Source: Pirellula sp. (GTDB taxonomy: Bacteria > Planctomycetota > Planctomycetia > Pirellulales > Pirellulaceae). From it: 64,000 nucleotides of DNA. The stretch is from positions 24,751-88,750 of the forward strand of contig JAJTID010000048.1 in NCBI GenBank assembly GCA_021300155.1, read 5' to 3'. This document shows, piece by piece, positions 8,018-16,519 of this stretch. The position numbers and the translations under genes were made by a program. The stretch's first letter is position 1, and the number at the start of each line of letters is the position of its first letter. Below the pieces are notes generated by a model. That model was not told the origin of the DNA. It worked only from the letters and a program-made list of their open reading frames with translations, and searched no databases.

Positions 8018-10066
8018 ATGGATGAGTTCAAGAAGAAACTAGCAGTTGCGCTGAAGCACAAGTTTTGGATACTTGCTGTGCTTTTGCTTCTTCTGTCAAT
8101 TGTCGGGTTTTGGATTGCGGAGTCGGGGTTGTCTAAGCTGTTGTCAGAGCGTGTTTCTGCCATCAATAAAGGATATGACGACGTGCAACAAGTTAGCTCG
8201 AAGGTTGCGACCCATCCGAATCAGCTGTCCCATGCAAAGATGGAGGAGATGCTAAAGCGTAAAGAGTTCGACGTCCGTGAAGCATGGAAAGACAGGTACG
8301 TTAATCAACTGCCGTTGATGACTTGGCCAAGCGAAGCATTTGCGCAAGAAGAAACGGCGGACATATTCCGTTCACTTCGCCCAGTTGAGAAGTTCATCGA
8401 ATTCCCAATTGCTGACCCTCCAGCAGATCTATCGACATTCTCTGAGGCCGATCGCCGCGTTTATCTCGGCTTGGCAAAAATCACGGAAGCCGATCGCCGA
8501 GTTTATCGGGATTATATCGGACCAGTCTTCAAAAAGATCACAAGCCAAATAGGTACGGAATGGAGAGCGGAGCTTAAAGTCAACGCCGGCGGTGGAATGG
8601 GTGGATACGGTGGTATGGGCGGAATGATGGGCGGCATGGGAGGTATGGGAGGCGAAGGTGGTGAAGGCGGATTCAGTGGGGGAGAAGGGATGAGTGGATA
8701 TGGGGGAATGACTGGAGCCTTGACCAATGATGTTGTCATTTGGCAAACACCATCTCAGCAAGCTTTGCTGGATCAGATCGTTCCCTGGTACAACCCCAAC
8801 TCTGCTCCGTCCATCTTGGATATCTACTATACCCAGGAAGATATGTGGCTTCTGGGAAACATCATGAAGATCATCAAAGCGACAAATGAGAATGCAAAAG
8901 AGAACTTTCAAGCGGTCGTGAAGGAGATTGAGTGGATTCGCATGGGGCGGCATGCTAACCGCGACGCTGGGAAGCTTTATGTCGGTGCTACTGGTGGCGG
9001 AATGGGTGGTTATGGTGGGATGGGAATGGGAATGGGATCTGAAGGAGGTGGCGAGGGCGACGGAATGGGAATGGGAATGGGAATGGGAATGGGAATGGGA
9101 TCTGAAGGAGGTAGCGACGGGATGGGGATGGGGATGGGAATGGGAATGGGATCTGAAGGAGGTAGTGAAGGCAGCGGAATGGAAGGTGGTGGGATGTACG
9201 GCGGTGTTGGAGGAGTCACAAGAGATCCTGCCGACAACCGTTACATCAGTTTTGCAACTGAAACATTCTTCCAACCTAGAAAAGGGGAAGAGATTCGTTC
9301 GTCCATCAAGGATGTTCAGCCTGGAAATGCGGTGGATGCAATTGCCAAACGCATACCCATTAGGTTACGTGTCCGAATGGAATCAAGCCAAATTCATAGA
9401 TTGGTTGCCGCGTGTGGGAATGCTCCTTTCCCGCTGGAAGTATACCAAGTCCGAGTCAACACAGAGGCGGCAACCAGTTCGGGTGGGGGTGGATACGGCG
9501 ATGGAATGGGTGGAATGGCAGGTGGAGGATTGGGAGGCATGGGAGGTGGAGGATTGGGAGGCATGGGAGGTGGAGGATTGGGAGGCATGGGGATGGGAAT
9601 GGGGATGCCCGGCGGTGATGGAATGGGAAGCGAAGGCGGAATGGGAGTCGGTGGCGAGGGCTATGGCGGTATGAGTGGTATGAGTGGCATGACCATGCCC
9701 AAGACCAAGGTATCGCCTATAGAGGAAGTGGCCGTTGAAATTTTTGGTCTGATCTATTTGTATAACCCAGTCAACATTGGAGAATTGGGCGCAGACGCTG
9801 TCGGTAGCATTTCCAATACGGAAGTAGCTGATGGATCTGCCGTTCCTCCCACAGATGGAAACGCGAATTCTCCAGCAGCTCCGAGCGGCATGCCGGAGGG
9901 GGCAGTACCGAATGCAGATCCTAGCGCACCGAATGCAGATCCTGGCGCACCAAATGCAGAGCCTGGCGCACCAAATGCAGATCCTGGCGCGCCAAATGCA
10001 GATCCTGGCGCGCCAGGTGCAGATTCTGGAGCGCCGGGTGCAGGTCCAGGTGCACCGGGGAATTGA
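8018..10066 (+). CDS. Single-span Gly/Met-rich envelope protein, PilO position
   Basis: A 682-residue protein with a short basic cytoplasmic start, one membrane helix (about residues 15-35, FWILAVLLLLLSIVGFWIAE) and a long exported part. This topology and its place after a PilM-PilN fusion match PilO of pilus platforms, but I see no convincing PilO sequence signature, so the assignment is by position. Conserved non-repetitive blocks alternate with Gly/Met-rich inserts (about residues 190-235, 325-395, 485-555) and a C-terminal run of seven Asn-Ala-Asp-Pro-Gly-Ala-type heptapeptides. The low-complexity inserts are unlike usual pilus proteins. The ATG at 8018 follows a weak GAAGAG. Confidence 0.7.
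   Translation: MDEFKKKLAVALKHKFWILAVLLLLLSIVGFWIAESGLSKLLSERVSAINKGYDDVQQVSSKVATHPNQLSHAKMEEMLKRKEFDVREAWKDRYVNQLPLMTWPSEAFAQEETADIFRSLRPVEKFIEFPIADPPADLSTFSEADRRVYLGLAKITEADRRVYRDYIGPVFKKITSQIGTEWRAELKVNAGGGMGGYGGMGGMMGGMGGMGGEGGEGGFSGGEGMSGYGGMTGALTNDVVIWQTPSQQALLDQIVPWYNPNSAPSILDIYYTQEDMWLLGNIMKIIKATNENAKENFQAVVKEIEWIRMGRHANRDAGKLYVGATGGGMGGYGGMGMGMGSEGGGEGDGMGMGMGMGMGMGSEGGSDGMGMGMGMGMGSEGGSEGSGMEGGGMYGGVGGVTRDPADNRYISFATETFFQPRKGEEIRSSIKDVQPGNAVDAIAKRIPIRLRVRMESSQIHRLVAACGNAPFPLEVYQVRVNTEAATSSGGGGYGDGMGGMAGGGLGGMGGGGLGGMGGGGLGGMGMGMGMPGGDGMGSEGGMGVGGEGYGGMSGMSGMTMPKTKVSPIEEVAVEIFGLIYLYNPVNIGELGADAVGSISNTEVADGSAVPPTDGNANSPAAPSGMPEGAVPNADPSAPNADPGAPNAEPGAPNADPGAPNADPGAPGADSGAPGAGPGAPGN
9062..9097 (+). 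repeat. Six tandem copies of GGAATG
   Basis: Six perfect GGAATG hexamers encode alternating Gly and Met. The flanking block GGAATGGGATCTGAAGGAGG recurs nearby near 9033, 9086 and 9144, so larger segments of this insert have also been duplicated. Confidence 0.85.
9521..9592 (+). repeat. Three tandem 24-bp units
   Basis: Three 24-base units beginning GGTGGAGGATTGGGAGGCAT, identical apart from the last base of the final copy, encode Gly-Gly-Gly-Leu-Gly-Gly-Met-Gly. The near-identity at synonymous positions indicates recent duplication. Confidence 0.9.
9908..10054 (+). repeat. Seven tandem 21-bp units encoding a Pro-Asn-Ala-Asp-Pro-Gly-Ala tail
   Basis: Seven consecutive 21-base units occupy the 3' end of the gene. 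The first five encode Pro-Asn-Ala-Asp/Glu-Pro-Ser/Gly-Ala and the last two drift to Pro-Gly-Ala. Such acidic, Pro-rich tails often act as flexible spacers or wall-spanning linkers; that role is inference. Confidence 0.9.
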
Positions 10067-10184
10067 TCTGGGATTGGCACCAGGCTTTGGAAATTTTTTC
10101 AATTAGCAAACCTGCAAGCAACCGCTGCAGGTTCAACAAACTCTCGATCGTAGCCATTTAAACAGTCTTCATAGGAATAGAACC

Positions 10185-12701
10185 ATGGCAAAAAAGAAGA
10201 AATCCTCTTCTGGCGGAAAGAGCATCGGTGCAAAAGGCTTTTTGGTACTACACATCGAGAAGATTGTATTTGCAACGATAGCATTACTTTCGTTGGTGCT
10301 TGTTTACCTGGGAATGTCGGGAGACAAAATCTCTGGGAATAAGAACCCAGAGGATCTAAAGAAAAAGGCAGAGGTCACCCTGGCTAGCGTGGTGAACGAT
10401 TCACATTGGGACCAGATAAACACCGAGGCCGGTCGTTCGCATACGGATTCGTTTGTGAGAGTAACGAATCCAATTGACTCAATTGAATGGAAAGAGCCTC
10501 GCTTCTTTACGCCATCGAATAAATCGAAAACGAAGCGTGGCGACCCAGAGATCAAGGCGCCCGTGAAGTTGATGGCGCAGTATTACGCGGGCCCCATCGC
10601 GCAATTGGCAAACAACGACCCATTTGATCTCTTTATGGATGCTAAGCGTGAAGAACCGAAGAAACCCAAGAACAGTGGTCAGGGCGGTATGGGAATGGGA
10701 GGATTCGGCGGTGAGGGAGGAGAAATGGGATCCGGTGGAGGACGAGGAGGTGTAGGAGGAATGGGTGCCGGTGGAATGGGTGCCGGTGGAATGGGTGCCG
10801 GTGGAATGGGTGCCGGTGGAATGTCGGGAGGCATGGGCGGCGAAGGTGGTGATGGGATGGGAGGTTTTGCTGGCGCAAATGCCAAACGAATGCTAAGCAC
10901 TGGATATGATAAAGGGTACAAGCTAGGCATGATCACCAACCCAGAGGTGTTTCCAAAGAGGGACAAAAACAAAAAGAACATAGCAGCAAGGTCATTTGAA
11001 GTGGTCGCAGTGACGGCTTTGGCCCTCCACGAAGAAATGGAGGCGTCCTATAAGAGTGTTTTTCAGGACAATGAGCCACCCGACTTCATGTCAGGGCGAG
11101 ATCATCCATACTATCAGGGATTCGAAGTGCAGAGAGTCGAGGTTTCGAGTGCTTCCCAAGAGATCAAGGAGGAGGATTGGAAGCCTTTGCCAGACGCATC
11201 GCCAACGCAGTTCAAAAAATTCGCTTCCGAAGAATTCATGGGCACTTGTAATGAAGTCAACCGAGCTGGATGGACAACAGGCAACCTTTCAATGCCAATT
11301 CCTCCTTTTTTGCGCATGGACTACAGGAAGCTTGCGACGCATCCAGACGTTCCATCGAATTTGCCCGAACTCGTTCGAGATGATGATCAACCGACGGGAG
11401 GGATGTTCGGTGGCATGGGTGGCATGGGTGGCTATAGCGGAGAAGGCGGCATGGGGGGGATGGGTGGCTATGGCGGAGAGGGTGGTATGGGCGGCATGGG
11501 TGGCTATGGCGGAGAAGGTGGCTTTGGCATGGGTATCGGTAGCGAGGGGGGCTTTGGAGAAGGCAGCGGAATGGGCACCGGCGGATTAGGCGGTGAGGGT
11601 GGCATGGGTGGCATGGGTGGCTATGGCGGAGAAGGAGGGATGGGTGGCATGATGGGTGGAGAAGGGATGGGCGGAGTTGGTGGTTACGGTGGAATGGGAG
11701 GAGCCGCAGGAGTCGCTGCGCCTGCGAGACTTCCGAGTACGAAGTACAAGCTGATTCGGTTTTTTGACACCAAAGTCGAACGAGAAAAATCCTATCGTTA
11801 TCGTGTTCGATTGGTGATGTATGATCCAAACTTCCCAGAGTATGAAATTATTGCACCGAAAACCATTAACCTTGACAAGGATGCAGTGGATAGAGTTCAG
11901 GACTTGAAGCTAGCGGTGAAGCCTGACCCGGATAACTTTAACAAGAGGAAGAGCGAACGCTTTACCGATTGGTCTGCTCCGTCAGATGTTGTAACAACGA
12001 TCATGCCAGCAGCTGTTTATGCGGGCACACTTGGCAAGCCTGCGTTGGCACCTTGGGGGGAAGGCGAATTCTACGAAACGCAGCCAACCAAAACAGAGTT
12101 AGTTCTGAACGCTCGGCTGAGGTCATATTTCCCATCTTTTGCTTTGAAAGAGAAGGAAGCCGTTACTCGAGGCTATGTGTTTACGACTGGACAAAAAACC
12201 AGCCTTGGTCATGAGTTTGTCCATCCAGTTTTGCCGGTTGTGAAGGTGTTGAAGAAAGTAAATCCTAAAGAACCGGAGGTGAAACTAGAATCACTTATTA
12301 CCACACAGGTTGCGGTGTTGGATGTTTCTGGTGGATATCCGTTGAAGATGCTAACTGCAAAAGATGGCGGGACTGGTGGTGAAGTGGTTTCGTTCGATGC
12401 CGCGACGGGACAGCTTGTTGTTAGTCGGGAGTTTGAGGACTTTACCGATTTCAACATGGCCGTAAAGCCGGACCAACCGGCTGTTGGTCCACTCGGTGGA
12501 GGAATGGGGAACACTGGGGCCGGAGCCATGGGCGGAGATGGATACGGAATGGGTGGAATGGGTGGAATGGGTGGCTATGGCGGAGAAGGCGGCATGGGAG
12601 GAGAAGGTATGGGCAGTGGCGGCATGGGGCCAGGTGGGCTGAGTGGTGGTGGAATGGGACCTGGTGGTGGCATGGGAGCCGGAGGAAGAGGCGGAAAGTA
12701 G
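10185..12701 (+). CDS. Single-span Gly/Met-rich envelope protein, third gene of pilus-type module
   Basis: An 838-residue protein with a Lys-rich start (MAKKKKSSSGGKSIGAKGF), a membrane helix (about residues 28-47, IVFATIALLSLVLVYLGMSG) and a large exported part. Conserved blocks are separated by Gly/Met-rich inserts (about residues 165-220, 405-505, and 770-838 at the C-terminus). No known domain is recognisable; by position it might do the job of PilP or of a periplasmic scaffold. AGGA precedes the ATG by about 8 bases. The gene ends shortly before a strong intrinsic terminator, which closes the operon. The same Gly/Met composition in all three consecutive proteins suggests they share an environment or contact each other. 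Confidence 0.7.
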   Translation: MAKKKKSSSGGKSIGAKGFLVLHIEKIVFATIALLSLVLVYLGMSGDKISGNKNPEDLKKKAEVTLASVVNDSHWDQINTEAGRSHTDSFVRVTNPIDSIEWKEPRFFTPSNKSKTKRGDPEIKAPVKLMAQYYAGPIAQLANNDPFDLFMDAKREEPKKPKNSGQGGMGMGGFGGEGGEMGSGGGRGGVGGMGAGGMGAGGMGAGGMGAGGMSGGMGGEGGDGMGGFAGANAKRMLSTGYDKGYKLGMITNPEVFPKRDKNKKNIAARSFEVVAVTALALHEEMEASYKSVFQDNEPPDFMSGRDHPYYQGFEVQRVEVSSASQEIKEEDWKPLPDASPTQFKKFASEEFMGTCNEVNRAGWTTGNLSMPIPPFLRMDYRKLATHPDVPSNLPELVRDDDQPTGGMFGGMGGMGGYSGEGGMGGMGGYGGEGGMGGMGGYGGEGGFGMGIGSEGGFGEGSGMGTGGLGGEGGMGGMGGYGGEGGMGGMMGGEGMGGVGGYGGMGGAAGVAAPARLPSTKYKLIRFFDTKVEREKSYRYRVRLVMYDPNFPEYEIIAPKTINLDKDAVDRVQDLKLAVKPDPDNFNKRKSERFTDWSAPSDVVTTIMPAAVYAGTLGKPALAPWGEGEFYETQPTKTELVLNARLRSYFPSFALKEKEAVTRGYVFTTGQKTSLGHEFVHPVLPVVKVLKKVNPKEPEVKLESLITTQVAVLDVSGGYPLKMLTAKDGGTGGEVVSFDAATGQLVVSREFEDFTDFNMAVKPDQPAVGPLGGGMGNTGAGAMGGDGYGMGGMGGMGGYGGEGGMGGEGMGSGGMGPGGLSGGGMGPGGGMGAGGRGGK
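10758..10817 (+). repeat. Four tandem 15-bp units
   Basis: Four perfect copies of GGAATGGGTGCCGGT encode Gly-Met-Gly-Ala-Gly. Perfect identity over all four copies suggests recent slippage. Confidence 0.92.
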
Positions 12702-12717
12702 AAAATCGTCGGATTGT

Positions 12718-12750
12718 AAAAAAGGCTGGTGTTATGTCAGCCTTTTTTTT
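12718..12750 (+). terminator. Intrinsic terminator of the PilM-type operon
   Basis: The stem AAAAAAGGCTG pairs with CAGCCTTTTTT around a short loop, followed by an unbroken T run to 12750. It lies 17 bases after the stop of the third operon gene and separates it from the propeller gene at 12818. Confidence 0.85.
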
Positions 12751-12817
12751 ACATAAACGAGTGTTTTGCTGATTACGATGGAGTAGACATTTCATTCTCA
12801 ACAAACCCTTTAGACTC

Positions 12818-14320
12818 ATGAAATTAAATTTTTCCGCTGCGTTTGCTTATTCGGTCTTACTCTTTTTTGGTGCGAATCTGGTCGCGCAATATCGAGAGTC
12901 AGATCTTGAGAAGTTCGGGCTGGTCAATCATTGGGAAGGAAATCTCGGCGGGGCAGGCACCGTTGGCGGAGCGAATTCCGTTTTGATTTGGCCCCACTCT
13001 ACGAAGAACCATGAGGTGGTTCGCGTTGTTGTAAGTGGTAGATTAGTTGGGGCCTTTTATGGCGATCAAGTTGACCAAACGGAGCTAGAAGACTCCATTG
13101 CCACGGGAAATAACGGGGCGAAACAACCGATGCTCGGGATGAAGGGTGCGCAGCGTGAGGCTGAGAAACTAGCCAAGAAGTACTCGATCCTCGGCAAGAA
13201 AGTCGACGTTCAAGCAGAAGAGCCGGTCCCCTTTGTCTATTTGATAGCAGTAAATCAATTAGGTGCGCTAACCGTTCTTGACGCCGAGAACGGTACATTG
13301 ATTTGGCGAAATCAACTGCCAGACCATACTCTTCCTGTTTTTGGTCCGGGTGCATCTGACGACTATGTTGTTGTAACGAACGGAAAGCGGCTCTTGGTTT
13401 ACGAGATGGCCACAGGCCGTACCGTCGTCGATCGAATGTTGGAGTTTGTTCCGACGGGGCAACCAACAATTGCGAACGGTAAAGCCGTCGTTCCATCTGT
13501 CGGCGGCCGCACTATTTTCTATGATATAAAGGATCCGAAGGCTCGTTCTTTAGTCTTGAGGATCGGTACAGAAAATCGATTTGGGATAGCAAAATCCGCC
13601 GACCGTTATTTAGCTTGGCCTGTGGACTCCAAACTAGTGATTGCCCAAACAGAGCCAGAAACCAGGATTTGGACTATGTTCGACACACGGTCTAAAATTC
13701 ATGCGAAGCCCGTGGCCGTTGATTCAGGTTTTGTGGCAGTTTCCGAAAGTGGGAACGTGGTTCGTTGCAAGAACAGCCGATTGGAACCACTCGTTTGGCA
13801 GACAAAAATAGGCTCGACTTGCAAACAGTCTCCAGTACCTGGAAAAAACATCGTTACAGTTGTAACCGATAACAATCAGATCTTTGCATTGAGCTTAGAG
13901 GACGGACAGGAAGTATGGCGATCGACAAGTTCCACATATGTTTCCGTTCTAGCTGTGACTAAATCAAAGGTGTATGCATTTGATAAGTCCGGAAATCTAG
14001 TAATCCTCGACTCCAGTTCCGGCAGAGTCGATGGTAGGATGTCGGTGGGATTAATTGTGCCTATCGCAAATACTGTATCAGACCGGCTCTTTTTTGCGGC
14101 ACAAGACGGTCGAATCGTTAGCATACGCGAAGAAGATGCGAAGACTCCATCGTTTCATTTCTCGACAAAGGGGACTTCTTCAGACTCTGCGCCAGAAGCA
14201 GAAGAAAAAGAAGCCAAACCAGATGAAGCTGCTCCTGCAGTCGATCCTTTTGGTAATTCGGACTTGCCGATGACAGATGCGACTCCAGATCCATTCGAGG
14301 TTGGCAAAGACCCTCTCTAG
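12818..14320 (+). CDS. Secreted PQQ-like beta-propeller protein (BamB-like fold)
   Basis: A 500-residue protein with a signal peptide (about residues 1-24, SVLLFFGANLVAQ). Its repeats carry PQQ-type blade motifs: GALTVLDAENGTLIWRNQLP (about 150-170), IFALSLEDGQEVWRS and LVILDSSSGRVDGRMSVG. PQQ-type propellers occur in BamB and in quinoprotein dehydrogenases; no catalytic or quinone-binding residues are evident, so a scaffold role is more likely. The C-terminal 60 residues are acidic and Glu/Ala/Pro-rich. It stands after a terminator, so it is a separate unit, but its position suggests a link with the envelope module. It ends one base from the convergent gene at 14322. Confidence 0.75.
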   Translation: MKLNFSAAFAYSVLLFFGANLVAQYRESDLEKFGLVNHWEGNLGGAGTVGGANSVLIWPHSTKNHEVVRVVVSGRLVGAFYGDQVDQTELEDSIATGNNGAKQPMLGMKGAQREAEKLAKKYSILGKKVDVQAEEPVPFVYLIAVNQLGALTVLDAENGTLIWRNQLPDHTLPVFGPGASDDYVVVTNGKRLLVYEMATGRTVVDRMLEFVPTGQPTIANGKAVVPSVGGRTIFYDIKDPKARSLVLRIGTENRFGIAKSADRYLAWPVDSKLVIAQTEPETRIWTMFDTRSKIHAKPVAVDSGFVAVSESGNVVRCKNSRLEPLVWQTKIGSTCKQSPVPGKNIVTVVTDNNQIFALSLEDGQEVWRSTSSTYVSVLAVTKSKVYAFDKSGNLVILDSSSGRVDGRMSVGLIVPIANTVSDRLFFAAQDGRIVSIREEDAKTPSFHFSTKGTSSDSAPEAEEKEAKPDEAAPAVDPFGNSDLPMTDATPDPFEVGKDPL

Positions 14321-14321
14321 C

Positions 14322-15176
14322 CTAACGCCGAAGGGAGTCGAGTTGGTATGAGATTTCGGTAGATTGCTGGATGGATTGCACTGTTGTTGCTTCGTCCCTT
14401 TGCATTTCTAATCCGATTTCTTGGTGGTTTTCAGAACGAGCTAGTTTCCCCTCTGCAGGGTCAAACCAAAAAAGTCCTATCGCATTTTGGCTCACGAGCT
14501 TCGCTTCGGATCCCTCTTCGAGCTGAAAGGCAGTGGATGACTTTATTTTGGAAAGCTCGCGTCCATCAACCGTTTCCTTACCAACCAGTTGATAAGAAGT
14601 CGTTAGAAGAAGCTTCCAGTATTGCTTCTTTACATGAGATTGAACCGTCCATGGCTCGCCGATTTTCGGGCCCGACTTGGGGAAAGCAATAGCTACCTTC
14701 GGGTTATATAGTGTTTCCTTTGGTTGGCTCGTTTCAAAGTCAATGATGTCGCCAAACGAACTCAATCGGAATTGCAACGTTGCATTCATAGGAGCGATAG
14801 CGGTCGCCCAAATCGTTTTGATTTTCGGATGCAAAGCACCCGGTGCGGCTGCCTTATCGGAATCTGCGCTGTGCTCTTCTTTTGAATCAGAAATAGAAAG
14901 TCTCACTCGTTCTGTTTTTTGTTGGATAGTGGCAATCCCTTCGGAGTCCACCTCGACTACACGCCACGCGAGGGAAGTACGTTGACGAATCTTTGATTCC
15001 GCTTGAGAGGCTTCTCGAACAGCCGAGTTCTGGTCCACTTCGATAGCGATACGTTCATCTTTTCGAAATTTCCATCGAAGTGGCTCATCTCCAATCGCAG
15101 TCGTTGGAAGCAGCCCAACAAGAAAAGCAACTGTGAAACGACTTCGACAGTTTAAAGCATGTTTTCGCGAACGCAT
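14322..15176 (-). CDS. Secreted protein of unknown function
   Basis: A 284-residue protein with an N-terminal signal peptide (FTVAFLVGLLPTTAIGDEP, cleavage near residue 30). The mature part is rich in beta-type alternation (LRWKFRKDERIAIEVDQ, SLAWRVVEVDSEGIATIQQK) and ends with WFDPAEGKLARSENHQEIG. The pattern resembles secreted planctomycete proteins with a lipoprotein-carrier-like beta fold, but I cannot name a family with confidence. It is convergent with the propeller gene and is insulated from the next minus-strand gene by the terminator at 15305-15337, so it needs its own promoter between 15177 and 15300; I could not pick one out. Confidence 0.65.
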   Translation of the reverse strand: MRSRKHALNCRSRFTVAFLVGLLPTTAIGDEPLRWKFRKDERIAIEVDQNSAVREASQAESKIRQRTSLAWRVVEVDSEGIATIQQKTERVRLSISDSKEEHSADSDKAAAPGALHPKIKTIWATAIAPMNATLQFRLSSFGDIIDFETSQPKETLYNPKVAIAFPKSGPKIGEPWTVQSHVKKQYWKLLLTTSYQLVGKETVDGRELSKIKSSTAFQLEEGSEAKLVSQNAIGLFWFDPAEGKLARSENHQEIGLEMQRDEATTVQSIQQSTEISYQLDSLRR

Positions 15177-15304
15177 TCTTGGATTCCAGGATTGAAAGGA
15201 GGCAGGCGGGGAATCCTATCGACTCACGCACGTTCGGCACAATAGGAACGACGAGGCCGCTGTGATAGAGACTTGCGTTAAAAGCCTGGAAAGAATGGGG
15301 GCAG

Positions 15305-15337
15305 AAAAAAGAGGGCCGACGTTAGACGCCGGCCCTC
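15305..15337 (-). terminator. Intrinsic terminator, minus strand
   Basis: A perfect 8-bp stem (GAGGGCCG at 15311-15318, CGGCCCTC at 15330-15337) with an 11-base loop is followed on the minus strand by six T. On the plus strand a T-rich run also follows (15338-15349), so it may act in both directions. It sits at the 3' end of the folded region at 15338-15562. Confidence 0.85.
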
Positions 15338-15562
15338 TGTTATTTTTTTCCTCCGACCGTTCGCGGCACGACACGGAGCCGCTGCGAGACTGGCGCAGAT
15401 CAAGCGTGCTACTGCACTCGCCTATAGTGATCCAGGCCAACGCAAAATGATGGTCCCTCAGCCGGAAAAACGACCGGAGGCTTTTTGAGTGCTTCTCATT
15501 TCCAAGAAGCACATCCGCACTATAGGCCACAGAAACGGCCAAGGAAAGGGAGAAAACGATTT
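15338..15562 (-). ncRNA. Candidate structured RNA, family not recognised
   Basis: This 225-base stretch between the zinc-ribbon gene and a minus-strand terminator folds into nested helices. An outer helix joins 15534-15540 to 15355-15361 (7 bp, one G-U). A long-range 9-bp perfect helix joins 15518-15526 to 15421-15429. Inside that are hairpins 15489-15496/15505-15512 (8 bp) and 15462-15465/15474-15477. Three more hairpins sit in the other half: 15406-15409/15414-15417, 15382-15386/15394-15398 and 15363-15367/15378-15382. The strand is chosen because the terminator lies at that end. I found no signature of RNase P RNA, SRP RNA or tmRNA. It might be a divergent 6S-type RNA, but the branched shape argues against that. 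It could be processed from the upstream mRNA or have its own promoter. Confidence 0.55.
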
Positions 15563-15563
15563 T

Positions 15564-16268
15564 CTAGTTTTCGGGGCGGTACAACATCCGTCCGCAACTA
15601 GGGCAAGGGCAAGGGTGGCCCATTCGCAAACGATCTAGAACTCGTGGCGTCACATTCGTATAGCAGCCACCACACGAATTCCCATCGATCGGGCACAACG
15701 CGTCCATTCCGCGAGAGCCAACGAGGCGTTTGTATTCTGTTGCAAATTCTGAGGGCAAGGAGCATTCAAGTTCCGCAAGTTCCGATTGGACACGCTTCAG
15801 ATCCACGTGAAGGGACTCTAGTCTTTTCTCAACCGCCAGGATCATCTTAGCCTTTTCCTCTTCGGCTAGCTTCACTCTTTCCTCGAGTCCGGGAACAGTC
15901 GATTGCAACGCATCCACTTCCTCGGAGGCTTCGAAGATTTCGTCGGAGAGGACACTATTGGCTTTCTCGTCGGCCGCAATTTGCTCCTTGAGCGTCTGGT
16001 ACTCACGATTGTTTTTTGCCGCGTTCATTTTCCCAGCGAGGTCGCGAAGTTTAACTTCCCTTTCTCGTTGCTGAAGCTGTTTTCGATCTGCTTCCATCTT
16101 TTTTTGCTTGATGGCGTCGCGACAATCTTGGAGCGATTGCTTGGCAGTCTTGACGACAACCTCTGCTGCCGAGATTTGTTTCGGTCCACGCTCGATCTGA
16201 TTTGTTAATTCGGAAATTTGAGTCAAACGGAGATGAAGCAGGCGAACAACCGAATCTGAAACGTTCAC
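15564..16268 (-). CDS. Coiled-coil protein with C-terminal C4 zinc ribbon (zf-RING_7 family)
   Basis: A protein of about 234 residues: a long antiparallel coiled coil (residues 8-170, rich in Glu/Lys/Gln/Leu) followed by a zinc ribbon. The ribbon cysteines are CPIDGNSCGGC and, after about 18 residues, CPCPSCGRML. This is the layout of the widely conserved zf-RING_7 (CT398-like) family, thought to bind nucleic acid or scaffold protein complexes. I prefer GTG at 16268 because GAGG lies 5 bases upstream; GTG at 16274 is the alternative. A candidate structured RNA lies directly downstream on the same strand. It is divergent from the TolQ-like operon. Confidence 0.85.
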   Translation of the reverse strand: MNVSDSVVRLLHLRLTQISELTNQIERGPKQISAAEVVVKTAKQSLQDCRDAIKQKKMEADRKQLQQREREVKLRDLAGKMNAAKNNREYQTLKEQIAADEKANSVLSDEIFEASEEVDALQSTVPGLEERVKLAEEEKAKMILAVEKRLESLHVDLKRVQSELAELECSLPSEFATEYKRLVGSRGMDALCPIDGNSCGGCYTNVTPRVLDRLRMGHPCPCPSCGRMLYRPEN

Positions 16269-16519
16269 TGGCACCTCGGAAAATGAACAAACGCGAGTAA
16301 ACGAGCAATTAAACCAGAAACCTAAGACAAAACAATGGCATGGAACCAGACATCCGTGCGGCTATCTACCGAGTTTTTCGGACGCAGCCCGTGGATTCGA
16401 GGAAAGGAGAAGATTCTCATGGAACACCTGTCCTCAAACGAGAGGGGCTTAGTTATCATAATCACGGGTTCTCTCTCCTCAAATGCCCCTCACTTTTCCC
16501 GTTTGGATTCGTTTGGCAT

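Noticed and set aside
8429..9274. Long open frame on the minus strand inside the Gly/Met-rich gene, with Ser/His-rich repeats
   Set aside because: It mirrors the repeats of the real gene on the other strand. A low-complexity GGN/ATG-rich sequence keeps several frames open, and there is no ribosome site or domain.
8928..9674. Overlapping plus-strand frame rich in Trp and Glu
   Set aside because: It is the second-frame reading of GGAATG-type repeats in the true gene and has no protein-like features outside them.
9062..10054. Regular repeats that could be mistaken for a CRISPR array
   Set aside because: The units are contiguous, in frame and lack unique spacers of constant length. They encode peptide repeats in one long gene.
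11257..11829. His/Pro-rich minus-strand frame within the third operon gene
   Set aside because: This is the antisense of Gly/Met repeats; the sense frame is longer, has a membrane helix and a ribosome site.
15338..15562. RNase P RNA, SRP RNA or tmRNA as identity of the structured stretch
   Set aside because: I looked for the conserved GAGGAAAGTCC region of RNase P RNA, the GGAAG/AGCAG core of SRP RNA and the tRNA-like ends of tmRNA and found none. It is also too short for a typical RNase P RNA.
16340..16519. N-terminal extension of the TolQ-like protein
   Set aside because: The frame is open, but the 60 extra residues have no homology pattern, and the family normally begins close to the first membrane helix, as from ATG 16520.
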